Shown here: positions 16,423-24,363 of the stretch, in pieces | Layout: each line of letters opens with the position of its first letter | Numbering within the stretch: the first letter of the stretch is position 1 | Source: Streptomyces sp. NRRL B-1140 | Lineage (GTDB): Bacteria > Actinomycetota > Actinomycetes > Streptomycetales > Streptomycetaceae | Direction of reading: 5' to 3' | DNA: 51,432 nt | Assembly: GCF_001280065.1 (NCBI RefSeq) | Contig: NZ_LGEA01000114.1 | Span: 392,635-444,066 of the forward strand | Made by a program: the position numbers and the translations under genes | The notes under the pieces: model-generated | The model's database searches: none | What the model was told of the DNA's origin: nothing | The model's input: only the letters and a program-made list of their open reading frames with translations

Positions 16423-17610
16423 ATGCGCATGCTTCTGCGTGGCGCCGCCGCGCTCGCGGCCGTCGTCACGGCCGCTTCACTCACGAGCGGTGCGTCGGCA
16501 CAGCCCCGGACGGGCAGGGCGGTGGAGGGCGCCGGGACCGTCCGGTCCGCGGCAGCCGCGCAGATCCCGCCCGGCGTCACCGCCGGCGTGGCCGTCTTCG
16601 ACCGCCGGACCGGCACCTTCACCGAACAGGTCGAGGTGAGCAAGCAGTTCCGCTCCGCCTCGGTCGTCAAGCTGCTGCTGGTGCTGGACTTCCTCTGGGA
16701 CCGCGGGCCCGACTACACCATCCCCGCGGCCGACCGCGCCCGGCTGGAGCCGATGCTGCGCGGCAGCGACGACGACGCCGCGAACCACTACTGGTCGACG
16801 TACGGCGGTTCGGCGATCATCGACCGGATGACCGCCGAGCCGGCGCTCGGCCTGCGCGACACGGCGCCACCGCCCCCCGGCTACGAGGGTTTCTGGGGCT
16901 ACACGGCCATCTCCGCGCGGGACACTGTTGCGATCTACCGGTACATCCTGGAGAAGGCCCCCGCGCCCGTCCGTGACTTCATCATGGACAACCTGCGCCG
17001 CTCCACCCGCTGCTCCGCCACCGACCACTTCGACCAGCACTTCGGCATCGCGGGGTCGTTCGACAAGCCCTGGGCGGTGAAACAGGGCTGGTCCGGGAAG
17101 TACGCGAAGGGCACCTGCGGCCCCCAGGCCACCGCTTCGGGAACACCGGCGGAGTCAGCCGCCCCAGCTCCCCGCGCCGCCGCGGCCGTCGACCTCGCCT
17201 CGCCCGCGCTGCACACCACCGGCACGGTGGGCGCGGACGACCGCACGATCGTGGCCGTGCTGACGCTGCACCAGGCCGGCACGTCGTACGGCAAGGCGTA
17301 CAACGACATCGGCCGGCTGACCCGTTCGCTGAACGTGCCGGGCGGGGTACGGCCCGCCGGCACCTGGTTCGGCACATGGGGTGAGTTCGTGAACGTGCGC
17401 AGGGGTCCGGCCACGGGCGGGGACCGGTTGACGCAGCTCCCCGCCGGGGTCGACGTGCTGGTGGGCTGCCAGACCCGGGGAGAGACGGTCAGTGTGCCGC
17501 CCTACACCAACGACTGGTGGGCCTATCTGCCCCAGTACGGCGGCTACATCTCCAGCATCTACATCAGCTCGCCGGACAACCGGCTGCCGAACGTCCCGGA
17601 GTGCGGCTGA
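16423..17610 (+). CDS. Secreted serine hydrolase (class A beta-lactamase-like) with C-terminal SH3-like domain
   Basis: The 395-residue precursor has a signal peptide ending ASA (about residue 26). The central domain has penicillin-recognising-enzyme motifs: SxxK in RSASVVKLLL (about 75-85), GSDDDAANHYW as an SDN-like motif and VKQGWSGKYAKG in place of KTG. The C-terminal 75 residues (NVRRGPATGGDRL, then DWWAYLPQYGGYISSIYIS) look like a bacterial SH3 wall-binding domain. It may act on peptidoglycan or a peptide; the atypical third motif means beta-lactamase activity should not be assumed. The ATG has AGGAAGGG 6 nt upstream. Expression may depend on the two palindromes upstream. Confidence 0.82.
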   Translation: MRMLLRGAAALAAVVTAASLTSGASAQPRTGRAVEGAGTVRSAAAAQIPPGVTAGVAVFDRRTGTFTEQVEVSKQFRSASVVKLLLVLDFLWDRGPDYTIPAADRARLEPMLRGSDDDAANHYWSTYGGSAIIDRMTAEPALGLRDTAPPPPGYEGFWGYTAISARDTVAIYRYILEKAPAPVRDFIMDNLRRSTRCSATDHFDQHFGIAGSFDKPWAVKQGWSGKYAKGTCGPQATASGTPAESAAPAPRAAAAVDLASPALHTTGTVGADDRTIVAVLTLHQAGTSYGKAYNDIGRLTRSLNVPGGVRPAGTWFGTWGEFVNVRRGPATGGDRLTQLPAGVDVLVGCQTRGETVSVPPYTNDWWAYLPQYGGYISSIYISSPDNRLPNVPECG

Positions 17611-17635
17611 CCGCGGCCGGCACGGGATCGGGGGA

Positions 17636-17673
17636 CGAGCGGTGGGCGGGGCTGCGGCCTCGCCCACCGCTCG
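17636..17673. terminator. Bidirectional terminator hairpin
   Basis: CGAGCGGTGGGCG (17636-17648) and CGCCCACCGCTCG (17661-17673) are perfect 13-bp arms around a 12-nt loop that can itself pair. It separates the convergent hydrolase and kinase genes. Confidence 0.75.
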
Positions 17674-17685
17674 CGTTCACGCGGC

Positions 17686-19239
17686 TCAGCGCTCGTACTC
17701 GGCGAGGTAGCGCATCACCTTGTCGACGTGCGGTTTCACCCGCTCCGGTACGCCGCGCTCCTCGATGACCGTGCGGTCACTGGTGCGGTAGCCGGCCGCG
17801 ACGAGCGCGGGAAGGTCCTTCTTCGGCAGACCCGCCTGCTTGAAGCGCTGGTCGAGCCAGCACACGTACAGGCTCATGGTGGAGATCGCGTCCGGTGGCG
17901 ACATGTGGTCCTTGTCGCCGTCGCCGTCCCCGTCCACCGCCCAGGCGCGGAACACCGACGGCGTCCACATGGCGATGCCGTACTCCTCGCTTTGCGGGCG
18001 GGAGGCCTTCGGGTCGAAATTGCTCTCCGCCTTGATCAGCGCGGCGAGCAGGGCGGGTGTGATCTCCTCGTCGGTGCAGCGGTGGGCCGCGCGGGCGATG
18101 ACGGGGCGCAGCGCCTCGGGTACGTCGGAGTCGTCGGGTATCTCACCGGCCGGCGGGTCGGGGGTTCCGGAGACGGTGTGGGTGTCGCGGTCGCGGTCGT
18201 CGTCCTGGGTGCCGCCGCCTCCCCCGAGCAGGGCCGCTCCGGCGACCGCGGCGGCGGCCAGAGCGACGAGCCCCGCCGCGACGGCGGGTGCCCGGCGTCT
18301 TCGGCGGCGGTGGGGACCGCCCGCGATGGCCTCGATCCGGGAGGCGACAGCGGCGGCCGTGTGCGGGAGGCGGGCGGCGTGGTCCGGGGCGAGGCAGTCG
18401 GCGATGAGCCGGCGCATCTCCTCGTCGAGGCCGGCGTCGAGCCGCAGGGGTGCGGTGCCGCGTGCGTAGGACTGGGCCGCGAGCGAGCGGGCGCGGGCCG
18501 TCGCGCCCGGGAAGGGGTGGAGTCCGCCGGTGAGGACCTGGTGGGCGAGGACGCCGAAGGCCCAGATGTCGGCGGTGGGCCGGACGACGGCGCCCTGGGT
18601 GCCGGTGCGCTGCGACCACCACTCGGGCGGCAGGTGGTCGAGGGTGCCGAGCGGCGGCAAGTGGGCGTGGGTGCCGTCGAGTTCGGCGGTCAGGCCGAAG
18701 TCCGCGAGCCACACCCGGCCGCCCGGGCCCAGCAGGACGTTGGCGGGTTTGAGGTCACCGTGCACCCAGCCGGCGTCGTGCATGTGGGCGAGTCCCGCGG
18801 CCACTCCGCGCAGGACGCGGAAGGCTTCCGCGATCGGCCCGCCGGTGTCCGCGGCGTCCAGGACGTCCCGCAGGCTGGCCTCGGCTCGGTCCATGACCAG
18901 CGCGATCGCGCCGTCCAGAGCGGGCAGTTCCGGTGCTTCGAGGGTGCGCACGGCATGGGTGCGGACGAGATGGGGGTGGTCGGCTTCCGCACTGAACCGG
19001 ACCTCGCGCGCGACGAGTTCACCGAGTGCCGCACGCTGCCCGGGGCCGAGGGCACCGGTCGGGAGCACCTTCACCGCGACGGGCGTGCCGTCCGCGACCG
19101 TACGGGCCTCGTACACCGTTCCCCAGCCACCGGAACCGATGACCGCGCCCAGCTCCCAGCCGTCGATGCGGAAGCCCTCCGGGAGGCCGGCCGGGCGGGG
19201 CGCCTCCAGCTCGTCGTCCTCTTGCTCCGGCCTGGTCAT
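17686..19239 (-). CDS. Ser/Thr protein kinase fused to an extracellular lytic-transglycosylase-like domain
   Basis: The 517-residue protein has a kinase domain in residues about 28-290: GSGGWGTVYEA loop, AVKVL lysine, HGDLKPANVLL catalytic loop (Gly replaces the usual Arg of HRD) and DFG. A transmembrane helix follows a run of Arg (about 317-340), then an acidic linker and a C-terminal exported domain of about 130 residues. The latter has ALIKAESNFDPKA, with the Glu expected for SLT-type lytic transglycosylases, GIAMWTPSVFRAWAVDGDGD and DAISTMSLYVCWL. This suggests a receptor that binds, and perhaps cleaves, peptidoglycan. The HRD to HGD change is common in RD-independent kinases. The ATG overlaps the stop of the upstream FHA gene (ATGA). 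Confidence 0.88.
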   Translation of the reverse strand: MTRPEQEDDELEAPRPAGLPEGFRIDGWELGAVIGSGGWGTVYEARTVADGTPVAVKVLPTGALGPGQRAALGELVAREVRFSAEADHPHLVRTHAVRTLEAPELPALDGAIALVMDRAEASLRDVLDAADTGGPIAEAFRVLRGVAAGLAHMHDAGWVHGDLKPANVLLGPGGRVWLADFGLTAELDGTHAHLPPLGTLDHLPPEWWSQRTGTQGAVVRPTADIWAFGVLAHQVLTGGLHPFPGATARARSLAAQSYARGTAPLRLDAGLDEEMRRLIADCLAPDHAARLPHTAAAVASRIEAIAGGPHRRRRRRAPAVAAGLVALAAAAVAGAALLGGGGGTQDDDRDRDTHTVSGTPDPPAGEIPDDSDVPEALRPVIARAAHRCTDEEITPALLAALIKAESNFDPKASRPQSEEYGIAMWTPSVFRAWAVDGDGDGDKDHMSPPDAISTMSLYVCWLDQRFKQAGLPKKDLPALVAAGYRTSDRTVIEERGVPERVKPHVDKVMRYLAEYER

Positions 19240-20033
19240 GCGTCTGCCTCCAGCGGACCGGTGAGGCGGGCCGCGCCTCGGGGCGGCAGCAGACCGAGGT
19301 GCTCCTCGCGGACCAGGCCGAAGCGCAGGGCGACGGAGGCGAGCCGGGTGCGTTTGGCGCCGGTGCGGCCGCCCTCGGCCCCGGCCGTGACCTCCTCGCC
19401 GAGTTCCAGACGCAGTTTGGCGAAGGCGAGGTAGTCGATGTGGTAGTTGACGGCGGAGCGCGTCAGGTCCCGGCAGGACTCCAGTGGCCGCAGCCGCTCC
19501 ACGATCTGGCCGACACCGGGCAGCGCCGAGTCGGAGGGGTCGCGCAGCCGGGGCTCGCACAGGGCCACCAGGACGAGGAAGTACTTCGACGTCGGGTCCA
19601 GGGCGAAGGGGTGGACGGTCTGTTCGCCGCCGCCCGGCACGGACTGCTCACCGAGGTAGGCGTGCTGGGGTGCGAACACCTTGAACGTGGCGGTGCCGGA
19701 CAGGGCGGGCAGCACGACGCGGGAGAACTCGAACGGCACGGGCGCCCCGAGCCGCCCGGGCGCGACGGTGAGGTACTCGCCGGCCCCCTCCAGGTTCTCC
19801 ACGACGTACGACACGCTGCGACTGAAGTTGGACAGCCGCCAGTAGTCCCCCGCGGCCTCCAGCTGCCCGGCGCGGCGGGAGATACCGGGGTCGGCCAGGA
19901 CGATGCGCACCCCCGCCCCGCCGCGCCCGAAGTCCGCGATGTCCCCCGGCCCCAGGTGGATCAGCTCGGGACTGCCCGTCTCGTCCCCGCCCCCCTGGGC
20001 GGTGCCGGGCAACTGCACGATGATCGTTTCCAC
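19236..20033 (-). CDS. FHA-domain protein with C-terminal helical (wHTH-like) region
   Basis: The 265-residue protein has an FHA-like core in residues about 28-95: IADFGRGG, VRIVLADPGISRRAGQLE and WRLSNFSRSVSYVVEN, matching the phosphothreonine-binding GR..SR..N..S layout although the usual final NGT is replaced. The C-terminal 90 residues (IVERLRPLESCRDLTRSAVNYHIDYLAFAKLRLEL) look helical, like a winged-helix fold. It is coupled by ATGA to the downstream kinase, so it is a likely partner or substrate. The GTG start at 20033 has GGGGGAG 5 nt upstream. Confidence 0.8.
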   Translation of the reverse strand: METIIVQLPGTAQGGGDETGSPELIHLGPGDIADFGRGGAGVRIVLADPGISRRAGQLEAAGDYWRLSNFSRSVSYVVENLEGAGEYLTVAPGRLGAPVPFEFSRVVLPALSGTATFKVFAPQHAYLGEQSVPGGGEQTVHPFALDPTSKYFLVLVALCEPRLRDPSDSALPGVGQIVERLRPLESCRDLTRSAVNYHIDYLAFAKLRLELGEEVTAGAEGGRTGAKRTRLASVALRFGLVREEHLGLLPPRGAARLTGPLEADA

Positions 20034-20121
20034 GCGGACTCCCCCGCTGATGTCGCCCCCCGATTTGGTCGCGAGGATTGTACGGGCGGTGTCCGCGTGC
20101 CGCGGAGGCGGCGGGGCCGCG

Positions 20122-20864
20122 TCAGCGGACGCTTTCCGGCCGTCGCGCGAGGAACACGAACTCCCGGCCCGGCCGGTCCGGTGCGTCACGTATGTCCTCC
20201 ACCACATAGCCCTGCGCGGCGAGTTCCGCCTCGATCTCCCGCCGCTCGCGAAAGCGCGGCGTCGACTGCGACGTCAGCACCTGCCCGTCCGCGGCTAACA
20301 CATGGGTCCAGCGGAACGTCACCAGCGGTCCGCTCACGTCGAGCAGGTCGACCCAGGACTCGACGGCGCCGAGACCCGCGATCTCTGTCACGCCGTACGT
20401 GGCCTCGCGGTTCCACCGCTCCCAGGCGGCGGGGGCCGGTATCCGCGTCTCGAACATCAAACGCCCGCCGGGTCGCAGCGCGGTCCGGATCCCCCGCAGG
20501 GTCCGGTCCGCTGCCAGTCCTCCGGGCCGGTGATCTCCTGGGCGACGTCGCCCGTCGTCGTCGCGAGGTCGGCGGCGAGCGGCGGCAGGGCCGTCGCGTC
20601 GCCGTGGATCCATCGCACCCCCTCGCCGCCCGGCCTGCCGCGTGCCACCTCCAGGGACGCCTCGGCGGGGTCGACGCCGACGACATCGATGCCGCGTTCG
20701 GCCGGCAGCAGGGCGAACACCCCTGTGCCGCAGCCGATGTCGAGGACCCGGCGCGCCCCGGTGTCCGCCGCCATGCGCAGATAGGGGTCGAGATCGCGAC
20801 GGTCGGGGTCGAGCGGGTCGTACACCGCGGCGAGTCGCGGATGCCGGAAGCACTCGTCGGCCAC
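20122..20864 (-). pseudogene. Class I SAM-dependent methyltransferase, frameshifted
   Basis: The N-terminal part (20864 down to about 20510) encodes the SAM-binding motif RVLDIGCGTGVFAL, VVGVDPAEAS and WIHGDATALPP. The C-terminal part continues in another frame with LRGIRTALRPGGRLMFETR and FRWTHVL, so both halves belong to one methyltransferase of about 245 residues. The frame breaks where GGTCC is repeated back to back at 20500-20509 (plus strand); removing one copy rejoins DWQRT to LRGIR. The start is GTG with TATCGT 7 nt upstream, so probably leaderless. Either a true 5-bp duplication that inactivates the gene or an assembly error. The substrate is unknown. Confidence 0.85.
20500..20509. 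repeat. 5-bp tandem duplication causing the methyltransferase frameshift
   Basis: GGTCC occurs twice in a row (20500-20504, 20505-20509). Deleting one unit restores a continuous methyltransferase frame. Confidence 0.75.
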
Positions 20865-20871
20865 GGCCCCG

Positions 20872-20877
20872 ACGATA
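20872..20877 (-). promoter_or_regulatory. -10 element of methyltransferase gene
   Basis: TATCGT on the minus strand lies 7 nt before the GTG start, fitting a leaderless transcript. Confidence 0.45.
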
Positions 20878-20912
20878 CGAAGGGGCGACCGCGCACGGCC
20901 ACCCGTGCCCGT

Positions 20913-21887
20913 TCAGCCGCCGAGGCAGATGACGAGCAGGCAGAGCTCCTTGGACTTCGGGTCGGAGGGGGACGTCTCGGGCGGAGTCGTCGCCGCGGGC
21001 GGGGGTGTCGAGGAAGAATCCGGCTGCTGTGCGTCCGAGCCGGACGCGGCGGCCGGGGGTGCTGTCGGTTCGGTGGCCGTGGAACCGGAAGAGCCGGACG
21101 ACCCCGATGAGCCCGATGAGCCCGATGAACCGATGCTGCCGGTGGCCGCGCCGACGGTGTCCCTGACGGTCTTGCCGGGTGCGGTCGTCAGCGGGAGTTC
21201 GCGGGGTGCCGCGGCTGCGTCCGTCCGCGTGTCCGTCGGCGTGGTGCGGGGGTCGGCGGACCGGGACTGCTGGTGGCGTGAGGCGCGGTCGGTGTGCGAC
21301 GGGGCGGTGGAGGCGGAACGCGGGGTGTCCTGCCGGCTCGACGTCGGTTCGGTGACCGTCGGCGCCTCTCCCAGGGCGCCGCCCATCGTGGTGTCCTCCG
21401 GCGTCGCGGACGCCTGCACGCCGGGCTTCGCGTTGCCGTTCATCGTCGCGACGGTCAGACCGCCTCCGACGAGCGCGACGGCCGTCGCCACCACGGCCCG
21501 CCGCTGGTTCTTCTTCCAGCGGGCCAGCTGGCGCCGCCGGGCCGCCCGCCCCGCCGGCCGGGCTTCGTACCCCTCGGCAACCTCGTCGCCCGAAGCGTCG
21601 GGGGCGTCGGAAAAGTCGAGGGCGGCCGCGGAGTCGTGGGCGGCGGCCGAGCCGGGGCCGTCCTGGGCGCGCGCGGGGGTCTGGTCCCACACGGTGCCGT
21701 CGTGCCAGGTGCCGAGGCCTGCCGGGTACTCCCGGGAAGCCGGTCCGTCCGGGTCCGTGGCGGGCCCGCGGTCCGGTCCGGGGCGGCTGCCGAGGACGGA
21801 GGGGGCGATGTCCGGGGCGTAGGCGCCGCACCCCGGGCAGACCAAGGCGCCGTTGAGGTGCCGACGGCACGACGAGCAGTAGTCCAT
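20913..21887 (-). CDS. SCO2400-type membrane protein with N-terminal zinc ribbon
   Basis: The 324-residue protein begins with YCSSCRRHLNGALVCPGCGAYA, two CxxC knuckles that should hold zinc. An acidic, disordered cytoplasmic part follows. A basic patch (ARWKKNQRRAVV) precedes one transmembrane helix at about 132-150. The exterior is a long Ser/Thr/Pro-rich region including a Gly-Ser run, ending in a conserved hydrophobic tail KSKELCLLVICLGG. The layout matches the Streptomyces family that RefSeq names after SCO2400, whose role is unknown. The ATG at 21887 begins the zinc ribbon. Confidence 0.85.
   Translation of the reverse strand: MDYCSSCRRHLNGALVCPGCGAYAPDIAPSVLGSRPGPDRGPATDPDGPASREYPAGLGTWHDGTVWDQTPARAQDGPGSAAAHDSAAALDFSDAPDASGDEVAEGYEARPAGRAARRRQLARWKKNQRRAVVATAVALVGGGLTVATMNGNAKPGVQASATPEDTTMGGALGEAPTVTEPTSSRQDTPRSASTAPSHTDRASRHQQSRSADPRTTPTDTRTDAAAAPRELPLTTAPGKTVRDTVGAATGSIGSSGSSGSSGSSGSSGSTATEPTAPPAAASGSDAQQPDSSSTPPPAATTPPETSPSDPKSKELCLLVICLGG
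21093..21137. repeat. 9-bp coding microsatellite (Gly-Ser run)
   Basis: Consecutive GATGAGCCC-type units encode an (SSG)n run in the extracellular linker of the SCO2400-type protein. The 9-bp unit keeps the frame, so length variation between strains is expected. Confidence 0.6.
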
Positions 21888-22235
21888 GTGTGGTGTTCCC
21901 GATCTGGCTGTTCCGGCGGCTCGCCGGCCGCTGCCTGGTCACGTTCGCACGTGGGATCGAGCCGTAACGCTAACGAGACTTTGAAAGGGCGGTGTGCAGT
22001 CCGTGTGACATCCCTGCACAGATCCTCTGGATCTCGCGTGCGCCCCAAGTGACTCGTGAGTAAAAGAATCGCACCATGGGAAAGCTCGAGCCCCCTCCGT
22101 GACGGAGCCGGCCCCTCCGCTCGCACTGTCCCTCAACTCCCCGAAATTTTCCGGCAATCGGGGCACAACCCTTTGAACACCCGGTCGGTCACACCATGCA
22201 GGAGCAACCACCTCGAAGAGTTGCATGGGGGAAAT
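21888..22235. promoter_or_regulatory. Divergent intergenic region (348 bp) upstream of sapA
   Basis: This stretch is less GC-rich than its surroundings and holds no gene I can support. It must contain the sapA promoter and probably that of the SCO2400-type gene. A TTGAAC at 22173-22178 could be a -35, but no good -10 follows at standard spacing. A small hairpin CTCCG-TGA-CGGAG lies at 22095-22107. Confidence 0.4.
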
Positions 22236-22685
22236 ATGCGATTCACCCGTTCCATCCTGGCTGCGTCCGCCGTCGCGGCGCTGTCCGTGGGATCCATGAC
22301 CGCCCTGGCGTCGCCGGCCTCGGCCGCGCCCAACACCACTCCGCAGAAGGTCTGCGGCAGTGGCTACAAGACGGTCAACTCGGCGACCGTCGGCTCGTTG
22401 GGGACCGTCTACCTGACCTACAACGCCTCCAACGGCAAGAACTGCGTCACGACCATCCGCAACAACCCGGGCACGAAGGTGAGCATGTCCGCCTGGGTCT
22501 CCGTCCCGGACACCGAGCAGAGCGACTACGACGACGGCCTGTTCACGTCCTACGCCGGACCGACCTACGCCTACGGCAAGGGCCACTGCGTGGACTGGGG
22601 CGGCGGCATCGCCAACACGTACGTGCAGGTGTACGGCTCCAACTGCGGCTCCCTGAAGGAGCACCGGGTCACCTTCACCCGCTGA
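22236..22685 (+). CDS. sapA: Spore-associated protein A (SapA-like), secreted
   Basis: The 149-residue precursor has a signal peptide ending ASA around residue 30. The mature start APNTTPQKVCGSGYKTVNSA, followed by GSLGTVYLTYN and GKGHCVDWGGG, matches what I recall of Streptomyces SapA, a protein released from spore surfaces. Four Cys could form two disulphides. The ATG has GGGGGA 4-5 nt upstream. In S. coelicolor sapA is expressed in sporulating aerial hyphae; the long upstream region suggests similar regulation here. Confidence 0.85.
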   Translation: MRFTRSILAASAVAALSVGSMTALASPASAAPNTTPQKVCGSGYKTVNSATVGSLGTVYLTYNASNGKNCVTTIRNNPGTKVSMSAWVSVPDTEQSDYDDGLFTSYAGPTYAYGKGHCVDWGGGIANTYVQVYGSNCGSLKEHRVTFTR

Positions 22686-22694
22686 CCCCCTCCG

Positions 22695-22726
22695 GCCGGG
22701 CTCCACGGGCGACCGTGGGGCCCGGC
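22695..22726. terminator. Bidirectional terminator hairpin
   Basis: Fourteen-base arms GCCGGGCTCCACGG (22695-22708) and CCGTGGGGCCCGGC (22713-22726), with one G-U wobble and a 4-nt loop, lie between the convergent sapA and GH43 genes. Confidence 0.75.
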
Positions 22727-22740
22727 TTCTCCGTGCCCGC

Positions 22741-24129
22741 CTAGGCCCAGGCCGTCACGGGCAGGAAAGAGCTGTCCTGGCGGAACCCGTCCGATCCGTC
22801 GGAGCGGTCCACACGGAGCTCGTAGGCGTAGTGGCGCAGGTAGCGGCCCGGGTAGTTGTACGACTCGAAGCGCACGGAGCCCGAGGCCGTGCCGGCCCGC
22901 AGGACGAACGTGGCGTCCTTGGCGAAGGTGCTGGTGCCGTCGTTCGGGTCGAAGCGGGCGCGGAAGTCCCAGTGGCGCAGGTAGGCACCGCTCGCGTCCC
23001 GGAAGGAGCAGCCGCTGCCGTCGGCGAGGCCGGCGACGACCGTGAAGGTGGCCGCCTGCTTCTGCGTGGCGGTGCTGGAGGAGCCGACCACGGGCAGGTC
23101 GAGCAGCGAGGACCGCTGCTGCCAGTAGCGGTCCGGGTAGTTGACCGAGCGGAAGGAGCGTGTGCCGTTCCGGGCCAGGGCAGGGCCGCCGGTGACCGTC
23201 TCCTTGACCACCGTGAAGTGCCGTGCCCTACCGGAGATCGCGGGCAGGGCCGCCGGGGCCGACCAGGTGGCGAAGGTGTCGTAACTGTCGCTGTAGTAGT
23301 AGTTCCCGTCGCCGTAGCCGTCGAAGAACATCCGCCAGCCGCCGTTGTCGAGCCGGACCAGGGCCGGTCCCTCGCGGTAGCTGCCCCAGCCCGCCCAGTC
23401 ACCCGTCCGGCGGATCGTGTACGGGCCCGCGAGGCTGGCGGCGGTGGCGTACTCGATGTACTTCGTCGTCTCGTTCTTCGGGAAGGCGTGATACGTCGAG
23501 CCGATCCTGACGATGAACGTGTCGATGTGGTTGGCGCCGATACCCGAGAGGGCGACCGGCGCGCTCCAAGCCGTGAGCGCCGAGTTCGTCGCCCTCAGCA
23601 GGTACGGCGTGAAGATCCACTCGTCGTTCGTGGTGGAGCAGGACACGATGACGCTCACGCTGCCGTCGCCGTCGACGAACCACTCCGGCGCCCAGGCGCG
23701 GGAAAGGCGCGCGACCGGCACGGTGTAGTCGTAGAGGAACGTCCAGTCGAGGCGGTCGGAGCTGCGGGCGAAGCCGATGGTCGTGCTGGGGTCCTGCCAG
23801 GTGTGTGTCGTGTAGGTGAGGTAGTAGAACCCGTCGGTGTGTCTGATGACGCTGGCGTCGCGGATCCGGTTCGCGGGCGGGGTGTACGCGGCGGAGCGCA
23901 GCAACCGGAAGTCGGTGGCGTCGTCCGACTGGTAGACGTCGACCGTGCCGTCGTCGCTGTCGAGGAACGGCACGATGGTGTAGCGGGTGGCCGAGCCGTT
24001 CGGGGGTGCGGCGGCCAGTGCGCTGCCGAGCAGCCCGGGTGATTCGCCGAGCAGGACCGCCGAGGCGGGCAGGGCGGTCAGGGCGCGCAGCAGTATACGG
24101 CGGGACGGGACTGCGGGGTGAGGGGTCAC
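22741..24129 (-). CDS. Secreted GH43-like protein with C-terminal AbfB arabinose-binding domain
   Basis: The 462-residue precursor has a twin-arginine-like export signal (SRRILLRALTALPASAVLL). The N-terminal 270 residues look like a five-bladed beta-propeller: RDASVIRHTDGFYYLTYT, WAPEWFVDGDGS and YREGPALVRLDNGGW are typical GH43/GH62-type blades. The C-terminal 140 residues form an AbfB beta-trefoil (SFRSVNYPDRYWQ, FRDASGAYLRHWDFRARFD, RFESYNYPGRYLRHYAYELRVD), which binds arabinofuranose side chains. It should act on arabinoxylan or arabinan. The GTG start has GGGAGAG about 7 nt upstream. A perfect palindrome lies 23 bp before the start. Confidence 0.87.
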   Translation of the reverse strand: MTPHPAVPSRRILLRALTALPASAVLLGESPGLLGSALAAAPPNGSATRYTIVPFLDSDDGTVDVYQSDDATDFRLLRSAAYTPPANRIRDASVIRHTDGFYYLTYTTHTWQDPSTTIGFARSSDRLDWTFLYDYTVPVARLSRAWAPEWFVDGDGSVSVIVSCSTTNDEWIFTPYLLRATNSALTAWSAPVALSGIGANHIDTFIVRIGSTYHAFPKNETTKYIEYATAASLAGPYTIRRTGDWAGWGSYREGPALVRLDNGGWRMFFDGYGDGNYYYSDSYDTFATWSAPAALPAISGRARHFTVVKETVTGGPALARNGTRSFRSVNYPDRYWQQRSSLLDLPVVGSSSTATQKQAATFTVVAGLADGSGCSFRDASGAYLRHWDFRARFDPNDGTSTFAKDATFVLRAGTASGSVRFESYNYPGRYLRHYAYELRVDRSDGSDGFRQDSSFLPVTAWA

Positions 24130-24151
24130 GGGCGGCTCTCCCTTGACTGGC

Positions 24152-24167
24152 GTTCGAGATATCGAAC
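24152..24167. promoter_or_regulatory. Operator-like palindrome upstream of GH43 gene
   Basis: GTTCGA-GATA-TCGAAC has six-base perfect arms and lies 23-38 bp upstream of the GTG. The position suits a repressor such as a LacI- or GntR-type sugar regulator. Confidence 0.55.
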
Positions 24168-24363
24168 CCAGTTCGGCAACTCAGACGTGGGGGCTCAGAA
24201 GGTAGGGGTGGCCCGGCGGGTGGTCAATGGTTTGGACCGGAGCCGACGCACCCGGCGCGGCGGAAGCGGCCGGTGGGTGAACATCCACTCCCGCCGTCGG
24301 CATGACGCCACCGGCCGCCGGACGTTACCGTTCGGTAGAGGAGCAGCCTCCGGAGGTGTCCGT

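Noticed and set aside
20495..20515. Programmed ribosomal frameshift in the methyltransferase
   Set aside because: No slippery heptamer or downstream pseudoknot was seen; the repeated GGTCC explains the shift better as a 5-bp duplication.
19299..21110. 603-codon plus-strand ORF
   Set aside because: It crosses antisense to the FHA, methyltransferase and SCO2400-type genes and has no conserved motif.
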